From contig DDVX01000018.1 in the NCBI GenBank assembly GCA_002345575.1, forward strand, positions 124,001 through 188,000: a DNA stretch of 64,000 nucleotides, given 5' to 3'. Source of the DNA: Stutzerimonas stutzeri. Lineage in GTDB: Bacteria > Pseudomonadota > Gammaproteobacteria > Pseudomonadales > Pseudomonadaceae. A program made the position numbers and the translations under genes. The number at the start of each line of letters is the position of its first letter. Positions within the stretch are counted from its first letter, which is position 1. The notes under the pieces are model-generated. The model was not told the origin of the DNA. It searched no databases and saw nothing but the letters and a program-made list of their open reading frames with translations. This document shows positions 1 through 6,962 of this stretch, piece after piece.

Positions 1-1
1 T

Positions 2-556
2 GATGCTGATGAAGATGTTTCAGCCTTCCGGCTCCTGATTCGTGATTTGTGCATGAAAAACGTGAGCGATGCGGATGAAGCTAGGCGTATCCGTATCGTG
101 AATTTTTTATACGTGAGGCTGCGGCCGTTACTCCCAAATCAAATTACGCCACAGATGTTCGCTGCGCTCCCGGTTTTTGAGCGACCAGAGACCATGGCTA
201 CTCACGGAGCCCACCGGTCCATGTGCTCTATCGAAAAAAATGGTCGCAGCTTAGATATTCATATCGGTACCCTCGCCTCGATGAAAGGCGAAACGCATCT
301 GGCGACCCTCGTCATGGAGTCTCTAGGCCATCCAAGTCGTCGCTTCGACCTACAGCTGGCATTACCCATCATTTCTGGGATTGGCACTCGCTCCGCTAAA
401 ATGCCTGAGACTCAGCTTTCTCAATTTCGAAACCTGTATGTCGGCATGTCGCGACCTACAAGCTTTCTGTGCTTGGCAGTCAATGCAGAACGGGTTTCAG
501 ACGAGTGTAAAACGGCATTGATCGATCAAGGGTGGGCCATCACCCATTTGCTGTAA
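2..556 (+). CDS. UvrD/Rep-family helicase, C-terminal part (5' end outside window)
   Basis: The reading frame is open from the window edge, so this is the 3' part of a longer gene. Two superfamily 1 helicase signatures are visible: a motif V-like stretch SMKGETHLATLV (usual form SxKGxTH in UvrD-like proteins that accompany OLD-type nucleases) and a motif VI-like stretch LYVGMSRPTSF near the end. This supports a DNA helicase or helicase-nuclease partner. The KGETH form is common in defence-associated UvrD helicases such as the GajB type, but the partner gene, if any, lies left of the window. The TTG at 47 is an internal codon and should not be taken as the start. Confidence 0.6.
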   Translation, partial: DADEDVSAFRLLIRDLCMKNVSDADEARRIRIVNFLYVRLRPLLPNQITPQMFAALPVFERPETMATHGAHRSMCSIEKNGRSLDIHIGTLASMKGETHLATLVMESLGHPSRRFDLQLALPIISGIGTRSAKMPETQLSQFRNLYVGMSRPTSFLCLAVNAERVSDECKTALIDQGWAITHLL

Positions 557-891
557 CAGGCCAAAGGGTGCAGCTCTTCGAGAGCAAGGGCTTGCTGACA
601 GGCTTTGAGTCGTTAGAACTTCACCGTCCAGAGCTGATCGAGCCGTGTTGTATAACCTTACCAAGGCACGGCCGACTCTGGCACATGGCCGTGGCGCGAT
701 TCGGCCATGACAAGATTTCTCCTGACCAATACGTCAGTCGGATTCCTGGATGACCTTTGCCTCCCATTGATGACCAAGAACTGTCTGGTTTGATAGGAGC
801 AGGGCACGCGGGTTGTTCATGGAACCTCCTGATAGGCCTCAGTTTAGGGCATGGAGGTGTCTACGAAACCCGGAGCGATTCAGCTTGCCAG

Positions 892-922
892 GTTAGAAAA
901 TTCACCCTGACACGTTAGAAAA
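892..922. repeat. Pair of 9-bp direct repeats GTTAGAAAA
   Basis: GTTAGAAAA occurs at 892-900 and 914-922, start to start 22 bp, about two helical turns. They sit at the edge of an AT-rich stretch upstream of a DNA-binding-type gene. They could be binding sites for that protein or chance repeats; with only two copies the case is weak. Confidence 0.35.
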
Positions 923-1063
923 CGACCGTTCGTGAACTAATTGTGAGTCACAAAAGACTTGACGTTTTGTGTTTAGGTATTTGATTTTTAAACGATTTTT
1001 CGCAGATTTTTTGAGAAGCTGCGTCACCTACTTCTAGAGAGAGGTTTCCCGATCTTGGTAAAA

Positions 1064-1091
1064 AGGTCTCATCACAAGCCACTTGAGACCT
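1064..1091 (+). promoter_or_regulatory. 8-bp inverted repeat before small membrane gene
   Basis: AGGTCTCA (1064-1071) is followed, after 12 bases, by its exact reverse complement TGAGACCT (1084-1091). The hairpin or operator ends 6 bases before the GTG of the small membrane peptide, where it would overlap the ribosome binding region. It has no T-run, so it is not a standard terminator. Confidence 0.35.
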
Positions 1092-1097
1092 AACAAA

Positions 1098-1235
1098 GTG
1101 AATAACTTTCGCAAAGTCGTAGAAGCTCTGGAAAAGCTCGCACCTAACGCGGACAAGCTAGTTCCGCTCATTCTGTCTTTCGCAGTCTTCGCTGCGATCA
1201 TCGTCATTGGTTTGCAGCAAGGAGTAGGCAAATGA
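1098..1235 (+). CDS. Small single-pass membrane peptide (45 aa)
   Basis: A GTG start gives a 45-residue peptide with a charged amphipathic N-terminal half (NNFRKVVEALEKLAPNADK) and one hydrophobic segment (residues about 22-38, LVPLILSFAVFAAIIVIG) ending in a short polar tail. Its TGA overlaps the ATG of the next gene (ATGA), so the two are probably translationally coupled. The clean amphipathic plus transmembrane layout and the overlap argue for a real gene. A TTG at 1083 is an alternative start. The function is not recognised. Confidence 0.5.
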   Translation: MNNFRKVVEALEKLAPNADKLVPLILSFAVFAAIIVIGLQQGVGK

Positions 1236-1945
1236 AGATTCTTCCTTGGGTGAAAATGCCAGCGCTGTGGATCAAGGGAGGAGGCCTGCGCGACTTTGGA
1301 TGGGCGAATGCCAGCACCGTGCATCGCTCTAAGGCAATCGCTGCGCTGCAGCTGTACATCGCGCTTTTGACCGTCGCGGAAGAGGACTGGCGTACAGATG
1401 GCCGCAAGATGGTTGCAGACATCACCTATAGCGATCTAATGCGGATCACCAATCTGAGTCGGCAGCTGGTTGCAACGGGACTGGACGGACTGGTGACGGC
1501 CGGGCGGATCACCACGGAGAAACAAGGCCGGAAATGTCGGTACCTGATTACTGGCTACGATTTCACCGGCAACTGGTGCAAGCTGCCTGCGAGGGCGTTG
1601 TATGTTCCTTTGAAGCAGACGCTGATCGAGCCCTTCCAGTTGTTCCAGAAGCGGTCGGTCTGCGAGTTGGATGCACTAAAGCTCTTCCTCTATTTCGCTT
1701 TCGCCCGGGATAACAAAACGCCCTACACCATGGCGTCATTCGAAACGATCTGCGAAAAGACTGGTGTCCCCGAAAAGCGCATACCCCGGGCAAATGCGTT
1801 TCTCATCAACTGCGGGTTGCTGGCCAACTTGTCGCGCGAGCATTCGGAAGACGCCAAGAGGAAGGAGCCTAACAAATATTTTCTGCGTGGTTACAGGGAG
1901 CTTTTTGTAGGTCGGCAAGCGCTAGCCCCCGTGCCAGCAGAGTGA
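1232..1945 (+). CDS. Winged-helix DNA-binding-type protein, unknown role
   Basis: A 237-aa protein whose ATG overlaps the stop of the small membrane peptide. Residues about 60-110 (DITYSDLMRITNLSRQLVATGLDGLV then TAGRITTEKQGRKCRYLI, given in two parts) look like a winged helix with a beta-wing. A second alpha-helical part around 145-200 (LFLYFAFARDNKTPYTMASF, then a helix-turn-helix-like stretch) could be another. Two winged helices are typical of plasmid or island replication initiators and of some transcription regulators. I do not recognise the family, and a Rep role is only a possibility. It lies in the left island, upstream of umuDC. Confidence 0.55.
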   Translation: MKILPWVKMPALWIKGGGLRDFGWANASTVHRSKAIAALQLYIALLTVAEEDWRTDGRKMVADITYSDLMRITNLSRQLVATGLDGLVTAGRITTEKQGRKCRYLITGYDFTGNWCKLPARALYVPLKQTLIEPFQLFQKRSVCELDALKLFLYFAFARDNKTPYTMASFETICEKTGVPEKRIPRANAFLINCGLLANLSREHSEDAKRKEPNKYFLRGYRELFVGRQALAPVPAE

Positions 1946-2318
1946 CCGGCCTGATCAGTCAGGCTCCAGTCAAGCCCGACTATGCTTCGGCCGAGAACGG
2001 GATACATTCGATCAAAGGAAGGTATGAAGAGGCGTCAAAACAATGGCTGTTATTGGCCGTTTGTTGCCTCTCGCGAGCGACCACTGCGGGCTAACTCATT
2101 CGCAGAGCACTGGCGAAGCGTCAAGCTCGCCAGCAGCTGTACTACGAGCTCGGTGCTTAGTCCTACCGCCACAGCTGCGTGTCACCATTCCCAACCAGGG
2201 GAAGCCGCTCGCGTCCCAGCACGCTCAGTTAGATAGCGCGGCTTCATGCCTGGACGAAGCGCCCTCACATAACCCCTCCCGTCACGTCCGATTGACGCCC
2301 CCCCACGTCTCGCGAATA
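1946..2318. other. Stretch without a supported gene
   Basis: Several open frames exist here on both strands, but their translations are rich in Ser, Arg and Pro without any recognisable fold, and they overlap each other. I see no supported gene, terminator or RNA. The SOS operator of umuDC begins at its right end. Confidence 0.4.
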
Positions 2319-2334
2319 CTGTACATACATCCAG
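2319..2334 (+). promoter_or_regulatory. LexA (SOS) box of umuDC
   Basis: CTG-N10-CAG (CTGTACATACATCCAG) fits the gammaproteobacterial LexA consensus with TA-rich centre. It lies 16 bases upstream of the GTG start of umuD, where LexA would block the promoter until DNA damage. Confidence 0.8.
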
Positions 2335-2350
2335 TGCCAAGGTAATTCCC

Positions 2351-2788
2351 GTGGACAGCATTTCGATCCTCGGCCCCGTCGCGCCGTCTCCGACGACCAT
2401 CCCGTTTTTTCTGCCAACTGTACCGGCGGGATTCCCCAGCCCTGCACAGGATCACATCGAGCAGCGGGTCTCGCTGGATGAACTGTTCCAGCTGCATCGT
2501 CCACAGATTTATCTCGCTCAGGTTTCTGGCCATAGCCTGTCAGGGCTCGGCATTCTTGATGGTGACCTAGTGCTGATAGACAAGGCCCTGCAGCCACGCC
2601 GCGAGGATGTAGTGATCGCCTGTCTGAACGGCGATCCACTGATCAAGATTTTCGACATCGAGCAGCAGCAGGTGGTGTTGCGCTCGGCCAACCCGGCCTA
2701 CCCGCCGCGTTATGTACTTGAGGGTGAAGAACTTCAGATTTGGGGCGTATATGTCGGCTTATGCCGCCAGGGGCGCAATTGTGGCTGA
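2351..2788 (+). CDS. umuD: UmuD-like (RulA) SOS mutagenesis protease
   Basis: A 145-aa S24-family protein, the size of UmuD/RulA. After RecA-stimulated self-cleavage it would form UmuD', the partner of UmuC in DNA polymerase V. The likely cleavage site is Ala26-Gly27 (PAGFPSP). The catalytic dyad is Ser62 (SGHS) and Lys99 (PLIKIF), and the block GILDGDLVLID is typical. The GTG start at 2351 has AAGG 8 bases upstream and a LexA box just before it. Its stop overlaps the GTG of umuC by 8 bp, the usual coupling. The pair lies in a mobile region, as rulAB often does in pseudomonads. Confidence 0.9.
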   Translation: MDSISILGPVAPSPTTIPFFLPTVPAGFPSPAQDHIEQRVSLDELFQLHRPQIYLAQVSGHSLSGLGILDGDLVLIDKALQPRREDVVIACLNGDPLIKIFDIEQQQVVLRSANPAYPPRYVLEGEELQIWGVYVGLCRQGRNCG

Positions 2789-4058
2789 GCACGTTTTCGC
2801 GCTGATTGACTGCAACAGTTTCTACTGCAGCTGCGAGCGGTTGTTCCGTCCCGATCTGATTCGCACCCCCATTGTGGTGCTCTCTAACAACGATGGCTGC
2901 GTGATTAGCCGCACGCCGGAAGCCAAGGCGCTCGGGATCAAGATGGGTGAGCCGTGGTTTCAGATTCGCCGGCGCTTTGAGGCAGCCGGGGGCGTGGCGT
3001 TCAGCTCCAACTACGCGCTGTACGGCGACATCAGCGAACGCGTGATGACCGTCATCGAGGGCCTGGTTCCGCAACTGGAGGTCTACAGCATCGACGAGGC
3101 CTTCGCGGACCTCACGGGCATCCAAACCGATCTGGTGCGCATGGGCCGAGAGATCCGTGCTCAAGTGCTCGCCGCCACGGGTATTCCCACCGGGGTCGGC
3201 ATTGCACGTACCAAAACACTGGCCAAGCTCGCCAATTTTGCGGCCAAACGCTGGCAGAAGCAGACCGGGGGTGTAGTGGATATCACTGACCCGCAGCGCC
3301 GGGACAAGCTGCTGAAGGCTGTGGCCGTCAATGAAGTCTGGGGAGTCGGTCGGCGGCTCACCGAGCGCCTCGGCGAGATGGGCATACGCACGGCCTGGCA
3401 ACTGGCCGAGGCGGATGCCTGGACCCTGCGGAAAAAATTCAGTGTGGTCTTGGAGAAAACCGCACGCGAGCTTCGCGGGACGCCCTGCCTAGAGCTGGAC
3501 AGCGTGGCACCGCCCAAGCAGGAGATTTGCTGCAGCCGCATGTTTGGGGAACGGCTACACGACTTGGCGCCCATCCGCGAGGCGGTCGCCAGCTATGCCG
3601 CTCGGGCCTGCGAGAAGCTGCGTGCTCAGGGCTCGGTGTGCAAGCGAGTCCGGGTCAGCATCCGCACCGGCATGTTTAATCCAGACGAGCCAAAATTCGC
3701 CAATGGCATGCTGTGCGAGCTGCCCTACCCCACCGACGACACCCGGCTGATCACCCAGGCCGCACTCACCGGCCTCGACAAGCTGTATCGCCCAGGTTTC
3801 GCTTTCTCGAAAGCGGAAGTGCTGCTGATGGATCTGTGCAGGCGCGGTGAATTCACCGACGACCTGTTCGCCTCTAGTCAGCCAGCTAATTCGGAGAAGG
3901 TGATGGCCGTGCTTGATTCGATCAACGCCAAATGGGGACGGGGAACGTTGCGACCGGGTGTGGTACCAGCAGCCCCCGCCTGGAGCATGCGTCGCGAGCT
4001 GATGAGCCAGAGCTTCACGACGCGAGTAGATCAATTGTGGCGGGTATCCGCGCGGTAG
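2781..4058 (+). CDS. umuC: UmuC-like (RulB) Y-family DNA polymerase
   Basis: Catalytic subunit of translesion DNA polymerase V. From the GTG at 2781 it is 425 aa, close to UmuC (422). The open frame extends further upstream, but this GTG overlaps the umuD stop and gives the standard N-terminus FALIDCNSFYCSCERLF. Y-family motifs are present: the DCNSF metal site, VLSNNDGCVISR, YSIDEAFADL with catalytic Asp-Glu, and a helix-hairpin-helix VWGVGRRLTERLGEMG. The C-terminal part WGRGTLRPG and SFTTRVDQLW is characteristic of UmuC. The gene is intact. It is co-transcribed with umuD and LexA-controlled. Confidence 0.92.
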   Translation: MAEHVFALIDCNSFYCSCERLFRPDLIRTPIVVLSNNDGCVISRTPEAKALGIKMGEPWFQIRRRFEAAGGVAFSSNYALYGDISERVMTVIEGLVPQLEVYSIDEAFADLTGIQTDLVRMGREIRAQVLAATGIPTGVGIARTKTLAKLANFAAKRWQKQTGGVVDITDPQRRDKLLKAVAVNEVWGVGRRLTERLGEMGIRTAWQLAEADAWTLRKKFSVVLEKTARELRGTPCLELDSVAPPKQEICCSRMFGERLHDLAPIREAVASYAARACEKLRAQGSVCKRVRVSIRTGMFNPDEPKFANGMLCELPYPTDDTRLITQAALTGLDKLYRPGFAFSKAEVLLMDLCRRGEFTDDLFASSQPANSEKVMAVLDSINAKWGRGTLRPGVVPAAPAWSMRRELMSQSFTTRVDQLWRVSAR

Positions 4059-4281
4059 CCGTCATCCCACGTCTACTGTGCCGCTTCTCCTGGAAGGGAA
4101 AGAGCCTGGCTGCGGCTGTAATGGTCTGCTGATCCGAACCGTGCTTGTGCACCCCTACGCAGCCACGTTTTCAGCTTTGCCATACATGATTCGTCTCGAA
4201 GCGGGTATGCGATCCTTACCCAGGCCTTGGGTTATTTGGGGTTCAGGAGATGCTGAAACCAACTAAACCGAGGAGCTAGCC

Positions 4282-4740
4282 ATGAACCTGTTTACGCACA
4301 TTGCCAATCTCATCACCTCTGTCGTCCGGCCAGAAAAAACGGCATTCACCACGGTCATCTATCCCAGCCAGGGAAAAGCGGTCGTGGTGCATGACGGCCT
4401 CGGTATTCGCCAGGAACGCCGGTGGTATCAGGTCGATTCACAAACAGAAGAAGATATGGACACGAGCACGTACTTCAACCTCATGCAGCAGGATCCCTCT
4501 GACTGGGCCGATCCGGTCGATCAGATCCAAGCCGAGGATATTTTCTCAGCTTTCTCATCCACGCATTTAGAGTCCATGGGAACCAGCGGGGTCAATCCGG
4601 CCAACGGAATGCCCATGCTCGACAGCTGTTTCGATGTCATGGGTAACGCGTTCGGCACGGACACGATGAACGACAGCTGGTCGCTTGATCACGGCATGAG
4701 CAGTTTCGGAGACAGTTTTTCGTCCTTCGGTTTCGACTAA
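4282..4740 (+). CDS. Hypothetical protein (152 aa)
   Basis: Starts with ATG after a strong GAGGAG site. The N-terminal 70 residues look folded (VRPEKTAFTTVIYPSQGKA, basic and beta-rich). The C-terminal half is acidic and low in complexity, rich in Ser, Asp, Met, Phe and Gly, and ends FGDSFSSFGFD. No family is recognised. It is followed 35 bases later by a membrane-protein gene on the same strand, probably in one operon with it. Confidence 0.55.
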   Translation: MNLFTHIANLITSVVRPEKTAFTTVIYPSQGKAVVVHDGLGIRQERRWYQVDSQTEEDMDTSTYFNLMQQDPSDWADPVDQIQAEDIFSAFSSTHLESMGTSGVNPANGMPMLDSCFDVMGNAFGTDTMNDSWSLDHGMSSFGDSFSSFGFD

Positions 4741-4775
4741 CGGGCAGTCGCCACAGCACGCAGAGGAAATTGATC

Positions 4776-5183
4776 ATGTCGCCACTTGCACTGGTTGTTA
4801 GCTTCATCCTCGCCTTCGCCATCGGAATTTCCTGGCTGGCCCTGACATTCGACGCACGCACGGGGCGCAGCAGGCTCGTCCAGCAGATTCCATTGCCACT
4901 GGACGTCCCAGCATCTGGCTATCGTCGCAATCCACAATCCCGACTCCGACCCGTGTTGGCGGTAATAGGCTGCTTGCTGCTACTGCTTTCCGGAATGGGT
5001 GCCGCCACCCTCGGCAGACTGGCCACCATGCAACCGACGGAAGCGGCAGCGGTGTTCTTCGCTTATCCGCTGCTGAAAAGCCTGTGGGGGCAAATCGTGG
5101 GCGTGGGGCCAATCGCCTGCGTCATCCTGGCCGTACCCGGGACCTACTGCATCTGTGTCGGGCTCAGGAGCGACAAACGTTGA
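4776..5183 (+). CDS. Hypothetical two- to three-pass membrane protein
   Basis: 135 aa from the ATG at 4776, chosen because AGAGGA lies 8 bases upstream (a TTG six bases earlier is also open). It shows a hydrophobic N-terminal segment (LALVVSFILAFAIGISWLAL), a second at about residues 60-78 (VLAVIGCLLLLLSGMGAATL) and a third weaker one near the C-terminus (IACVILAVPGTYCICVG). No family is recognised. Its TGA overlaps the ATG of the following small ORF (TGATG). Confidence 0.5.
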   Translation: MSPLALVVSFILAFAIGISWLALTFDARTGRSRLVQQIPLPLDVPASGYRRNPQSRLRPVLAVIGCLLLLLSGMGAATLGRLATMQPTEAAAVFFAYPLLKSLWGQIVGVGPIACVILAVPGTYCICVGLRSDKR

Positions 5184-5377
5184 TGCCACCGTTGCCGTTT
5201 GACATCCACTGCGGCAACGGGATCGCCCTTGACGAGGATTTTCGTTCAAACAGCTCCATCGCGCTGCCATCGGACATCCACTACGGCAACGCCTCGCTGC
5301 TATTGACAGACCAACAAGAAAGATCATGGATACAACAACGCTCACGCTCCTCTTTGCCATCGGCGCAACACTGGTAG
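5183..5377 (+). CDS. Small ORF with internal repeat, coupled to membrane gene
   Basis: A 64-aa frame whose ATG shares one base with the upstream stop (TGATG), the classic coupling arrangement. It contains two copies of a short motif, LPFDIHCGN and LPSDIHYGN, about 25 residues apart; the DNA repeats as GACATCCACTRCGGCAACG. The C-terminal part is polar. The function is unknown. The overlap and internal repeat are the only support, and the tail overlaps the next frame. Confidence 0.35.
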   Translation: MPPLPFDIHCGNGIALDEDFRSNSSIALPSDIHYGNASLLLTDQQERSWIQQRSRSSLPSAQHW

Positions 5378-5589
5378 TGAGTACAGTGGCGGCATGATTG
5401 GCTTGGTGGTGGCACAGAGTCTGGACGGCGAGAATAAACAGAGCTCTGCTGACACGCCTACACACGATGATCGTGGAAGCCACTTGGCAGCCACAGGACG
5501 GCGCCTGTGCGGCGATCTCAGCCAGCCTATTCCAGGATAGCCAGACACCACCAAAATCCCCAGCGACGATTCGCGACCCTCTCGACTAG
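5326..5589 (+). pseudogene. Small membrane protein frame broken by an in-frame TGA
   Basis: ATG at 5326 opens a hydrophobic helix (TLTLLFAIGATLVVSTVAA) that meets TGA at 5395-5397. The same frame then continues without a stop for 63 codons as LAWWWHRVWTARINRALLT. Reading the TGA as Trp gives one plausible 87-aa protein with a transmembrane helix flanked by Trp and Arg. A TGG-to-TGA nonsense mutation is the simplest explanation. Alternatively the two parts are unrelated, or a 49-aa ORF starting at the overlapping ATG (5394) is translated instead. Confidence 0.35.
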
Positions 5590-5957
5590 CTACTGGCAGA
5601 TACGTGCAGCCGCTGCTGCTCAAACGCAATCCGGTTCATCAGGCAGTATTCCACCGGGTACCCGTTTCGGTACTTCTCACGCTGAAGATCCCGCCCTACG
5701 AAGTAGCAGGTGCCAACCGTGAACTTCACTCCACCTGATGGGTACTTGCGGCTCAGCAGGCAGGCGCGCTCGCCCTGGATCGAGAACCCTGAGATGTCCG
5801 CCCAGAGAAAACTCACACCGCCGCACTCAAGCCCAACTTCCGTTACCGTCAGAATCTCCTGTGGCTCTCTGCCGCCTGAAGCCTGCGCAAAGAACCTCCC
5901 GTTCTGAAGGATCGGGGGGAAATACTCACCCGGTGCCACTTCTCTGAATTCCACCAT
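5586..5957 (-). CDS. Hypothetical protein (123 aa)
   Basis: The ATG at 5957 (MVEFREVAPGEYF) is preferred, with GAGG just upstream; the frame is open a further 26 codons. The sequence is compact and beta-rich with many aromatic residues (VGLECGGVSFLWADISGFS, GTCYFVGRDLQREKYR). No membrane segment or known motif is seen. It is the last of three minus-strand genes (6846 to 5586) that look like a small operon of unknown function. Confidence 0.45.
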   Translation of the reverse strand: MVEFREVAPGEYFPPILQNGRFFAQASGGREPQEILTVTEVGLECGGVSFLWADISGFSIQGERACLLSRKYPSGGVKFTVGTCYFVGRDLQREKYRNGYPVEYCLMNRIAFEQQRLHVSASS

Positions 5958-6001
5958 CAGCCTCGCTTGCCAAGCGCCCAAGACAACCCCGTCAGTGCGT
6001 A

Positions 6002-6151
6002 TCAATAAAACTGCAGCGCCAACGTCACCGCGCACACAACCCCCACCGCCGCAAAACTGCCGCCACTACTCCATGGATACACTCCGTTCAGCACCACCAG
6101 CACGCCAATCCCCAGCGCCTGAACAATCTCCGCAAGTAGCTCCATCCCCAT
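6002..6151 (-). CDS. Small membrane protein (49 aa)
   Basis: From the ATG at 6151 the peptide reads MGMELLAEIVQALGIGVLVV and continues to a second hydrophobic segment ending VVCAVTLALQFY. It would cross the membrane twice. The open frame extends to 6358 only with a GTG start and a basic, unstructured N-terminus, so the shorter form is preferred. It is followed by the hypothetical gene at 5957. The family is not recognised. Confidence 0.4.
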   Translation of the reverse strand: MGMELLAEIVQALGIGVLVVLNGVYPWSSGGSFAAVGVVCAVTLALQFY

Positions 6152-6507
6152 CGAAATTTCCCACGCGATTTGTCCTACTTCCGCCGAACGGCCGTAACCA
6201 GAAAACTCCGCTCCGCAGATCGATGCGCGCAATTTGTCACTCTTAGCCTGCTCGGAGTGTCCACGTCGATCGCGCATCAAATCAGTCTTCGCCACGGGCA
6301 GATGTTGGTCGACTCTGGTGAAAATTCGGCCAGCGTTTTCCACAGCAGAAAAGGACACAATTTCGATTGAAATCTTTACTTTGAGCAGAAAATTTCCGCC
6401 TCAGATTTCGCGTAGCAGCGCATGAGGAAGGCGTTTTCTCAGGGGTCAGTTGTCGGCAGTCGGAAGAGCCGCGGCCGGATGCTCTCATGCAGGATGAAAC
6501 CCGCATA
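6152..6507. other. Stretch without a supported gene
   Basis: Between the small membrane protein and the zinc-ribbon membrane protein I see no supported gene on either strand and no clear terminator or repeat. Confidence 0.35.
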
Positions 6508-6846
6508 TCAGCAATCTACAAACCATTTGTAAAAACGGTATCCCGCGCTAACCGACACAGCATATGTACCCAGCGTCAATAAAGGCCATTGTCCTTCAAC
6601 GCCCAGCCACCACTGCACTTTGAGCAGAAACGCTCCCATCAACACACAGGCCAGAGCACCCAGAGCGAGGCCAACCAACGCAAATAACTGAGCCCCTAAC
6701 CCTGGATTTCCACCGTGCCAGTTCTCACTCAGGCAAAAAGGACAGTGATTCGACGAAGGCGAATAGCCCCAGAAACCACGGCTATATGTCGTTCTCGGAA
6801 CCATCGCTTTGCAACAGTTGTGACAGGTAACCATCGAGTGTCTCAT
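6508..6846 (-). CDS. Zinc-ribbon plus membrane-anchor protein, hypothetical
   Basis: 112 aa from the ATG at 6846, chosen for the TGAGG site 6-8 bases upstream. The N-terminus carries two cysteine pairs, CHNC and CPFC, spaced as in a zinc ribbon (residues about 8-40). Two hydrophobic helices follow (LFALVGLALGALACVLMGAF and LLTLGTYAVSVSAG). The layout suggests a membrane-tethered zinc-ribbon protein. The substrate and role are unknown. Confidence 0.5.
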   Translation of the reverse strand: MRHSMVTCHNCCKAMVPRTTYSRGFWGYSPSSNHCPFCLSENWHGGNPGLGAQLFALVGLALGALACVLMGAFLLKVQWWLGVEGQWPLLTLGTYAVSVSAGYRFYKWFVDC

Positions 6847-6962
6847 ACCGCACCTCAGCTCAGATCGCCCTAGATGAGCCCATGGTGCGCCATCTCGAAA
6901 AATACCCAATCAAATGACCCGACCGCTACCCACAGGGAATCACGCCCCGCCTAACGCTCAGT

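Larger units (their letters stand above)
557..1097. other. Gene-poor stretch with short repeats
   Basis: No convincing gene was seen. The stretch holds two direct copies of GTTAGAAAA (892-900 and 914-922, 22 bp apart), an AT-rich run around 930-1015, and a perfect 8-bp inverted repeat (1064-1071 with 1084-1091) just before the next small gene. It may be a regulatory or replication-type region for the downstream winged-helix gene. That is inference only. Confidence 0.35.

Noticed and set aside
532..753. 73-aa plus-strand frame after the helicase end
   Set aside because: It overlaps the helicase end by 25 bases, has only a GTG start without a good ribosome site and shows no motif.
1982..2345. 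Overlapping frames of 84 and 100 aa before umuD
   Set aside because: Low-complexity Ser/Arg/Pro-rich translations that overlap each other and the LexA box; no ribosome site.
2643..3401. 252-aa minus-strand frame over umuD-umuC
   Set aside because: It is the antisense of intact umuC, with no recognisable product.
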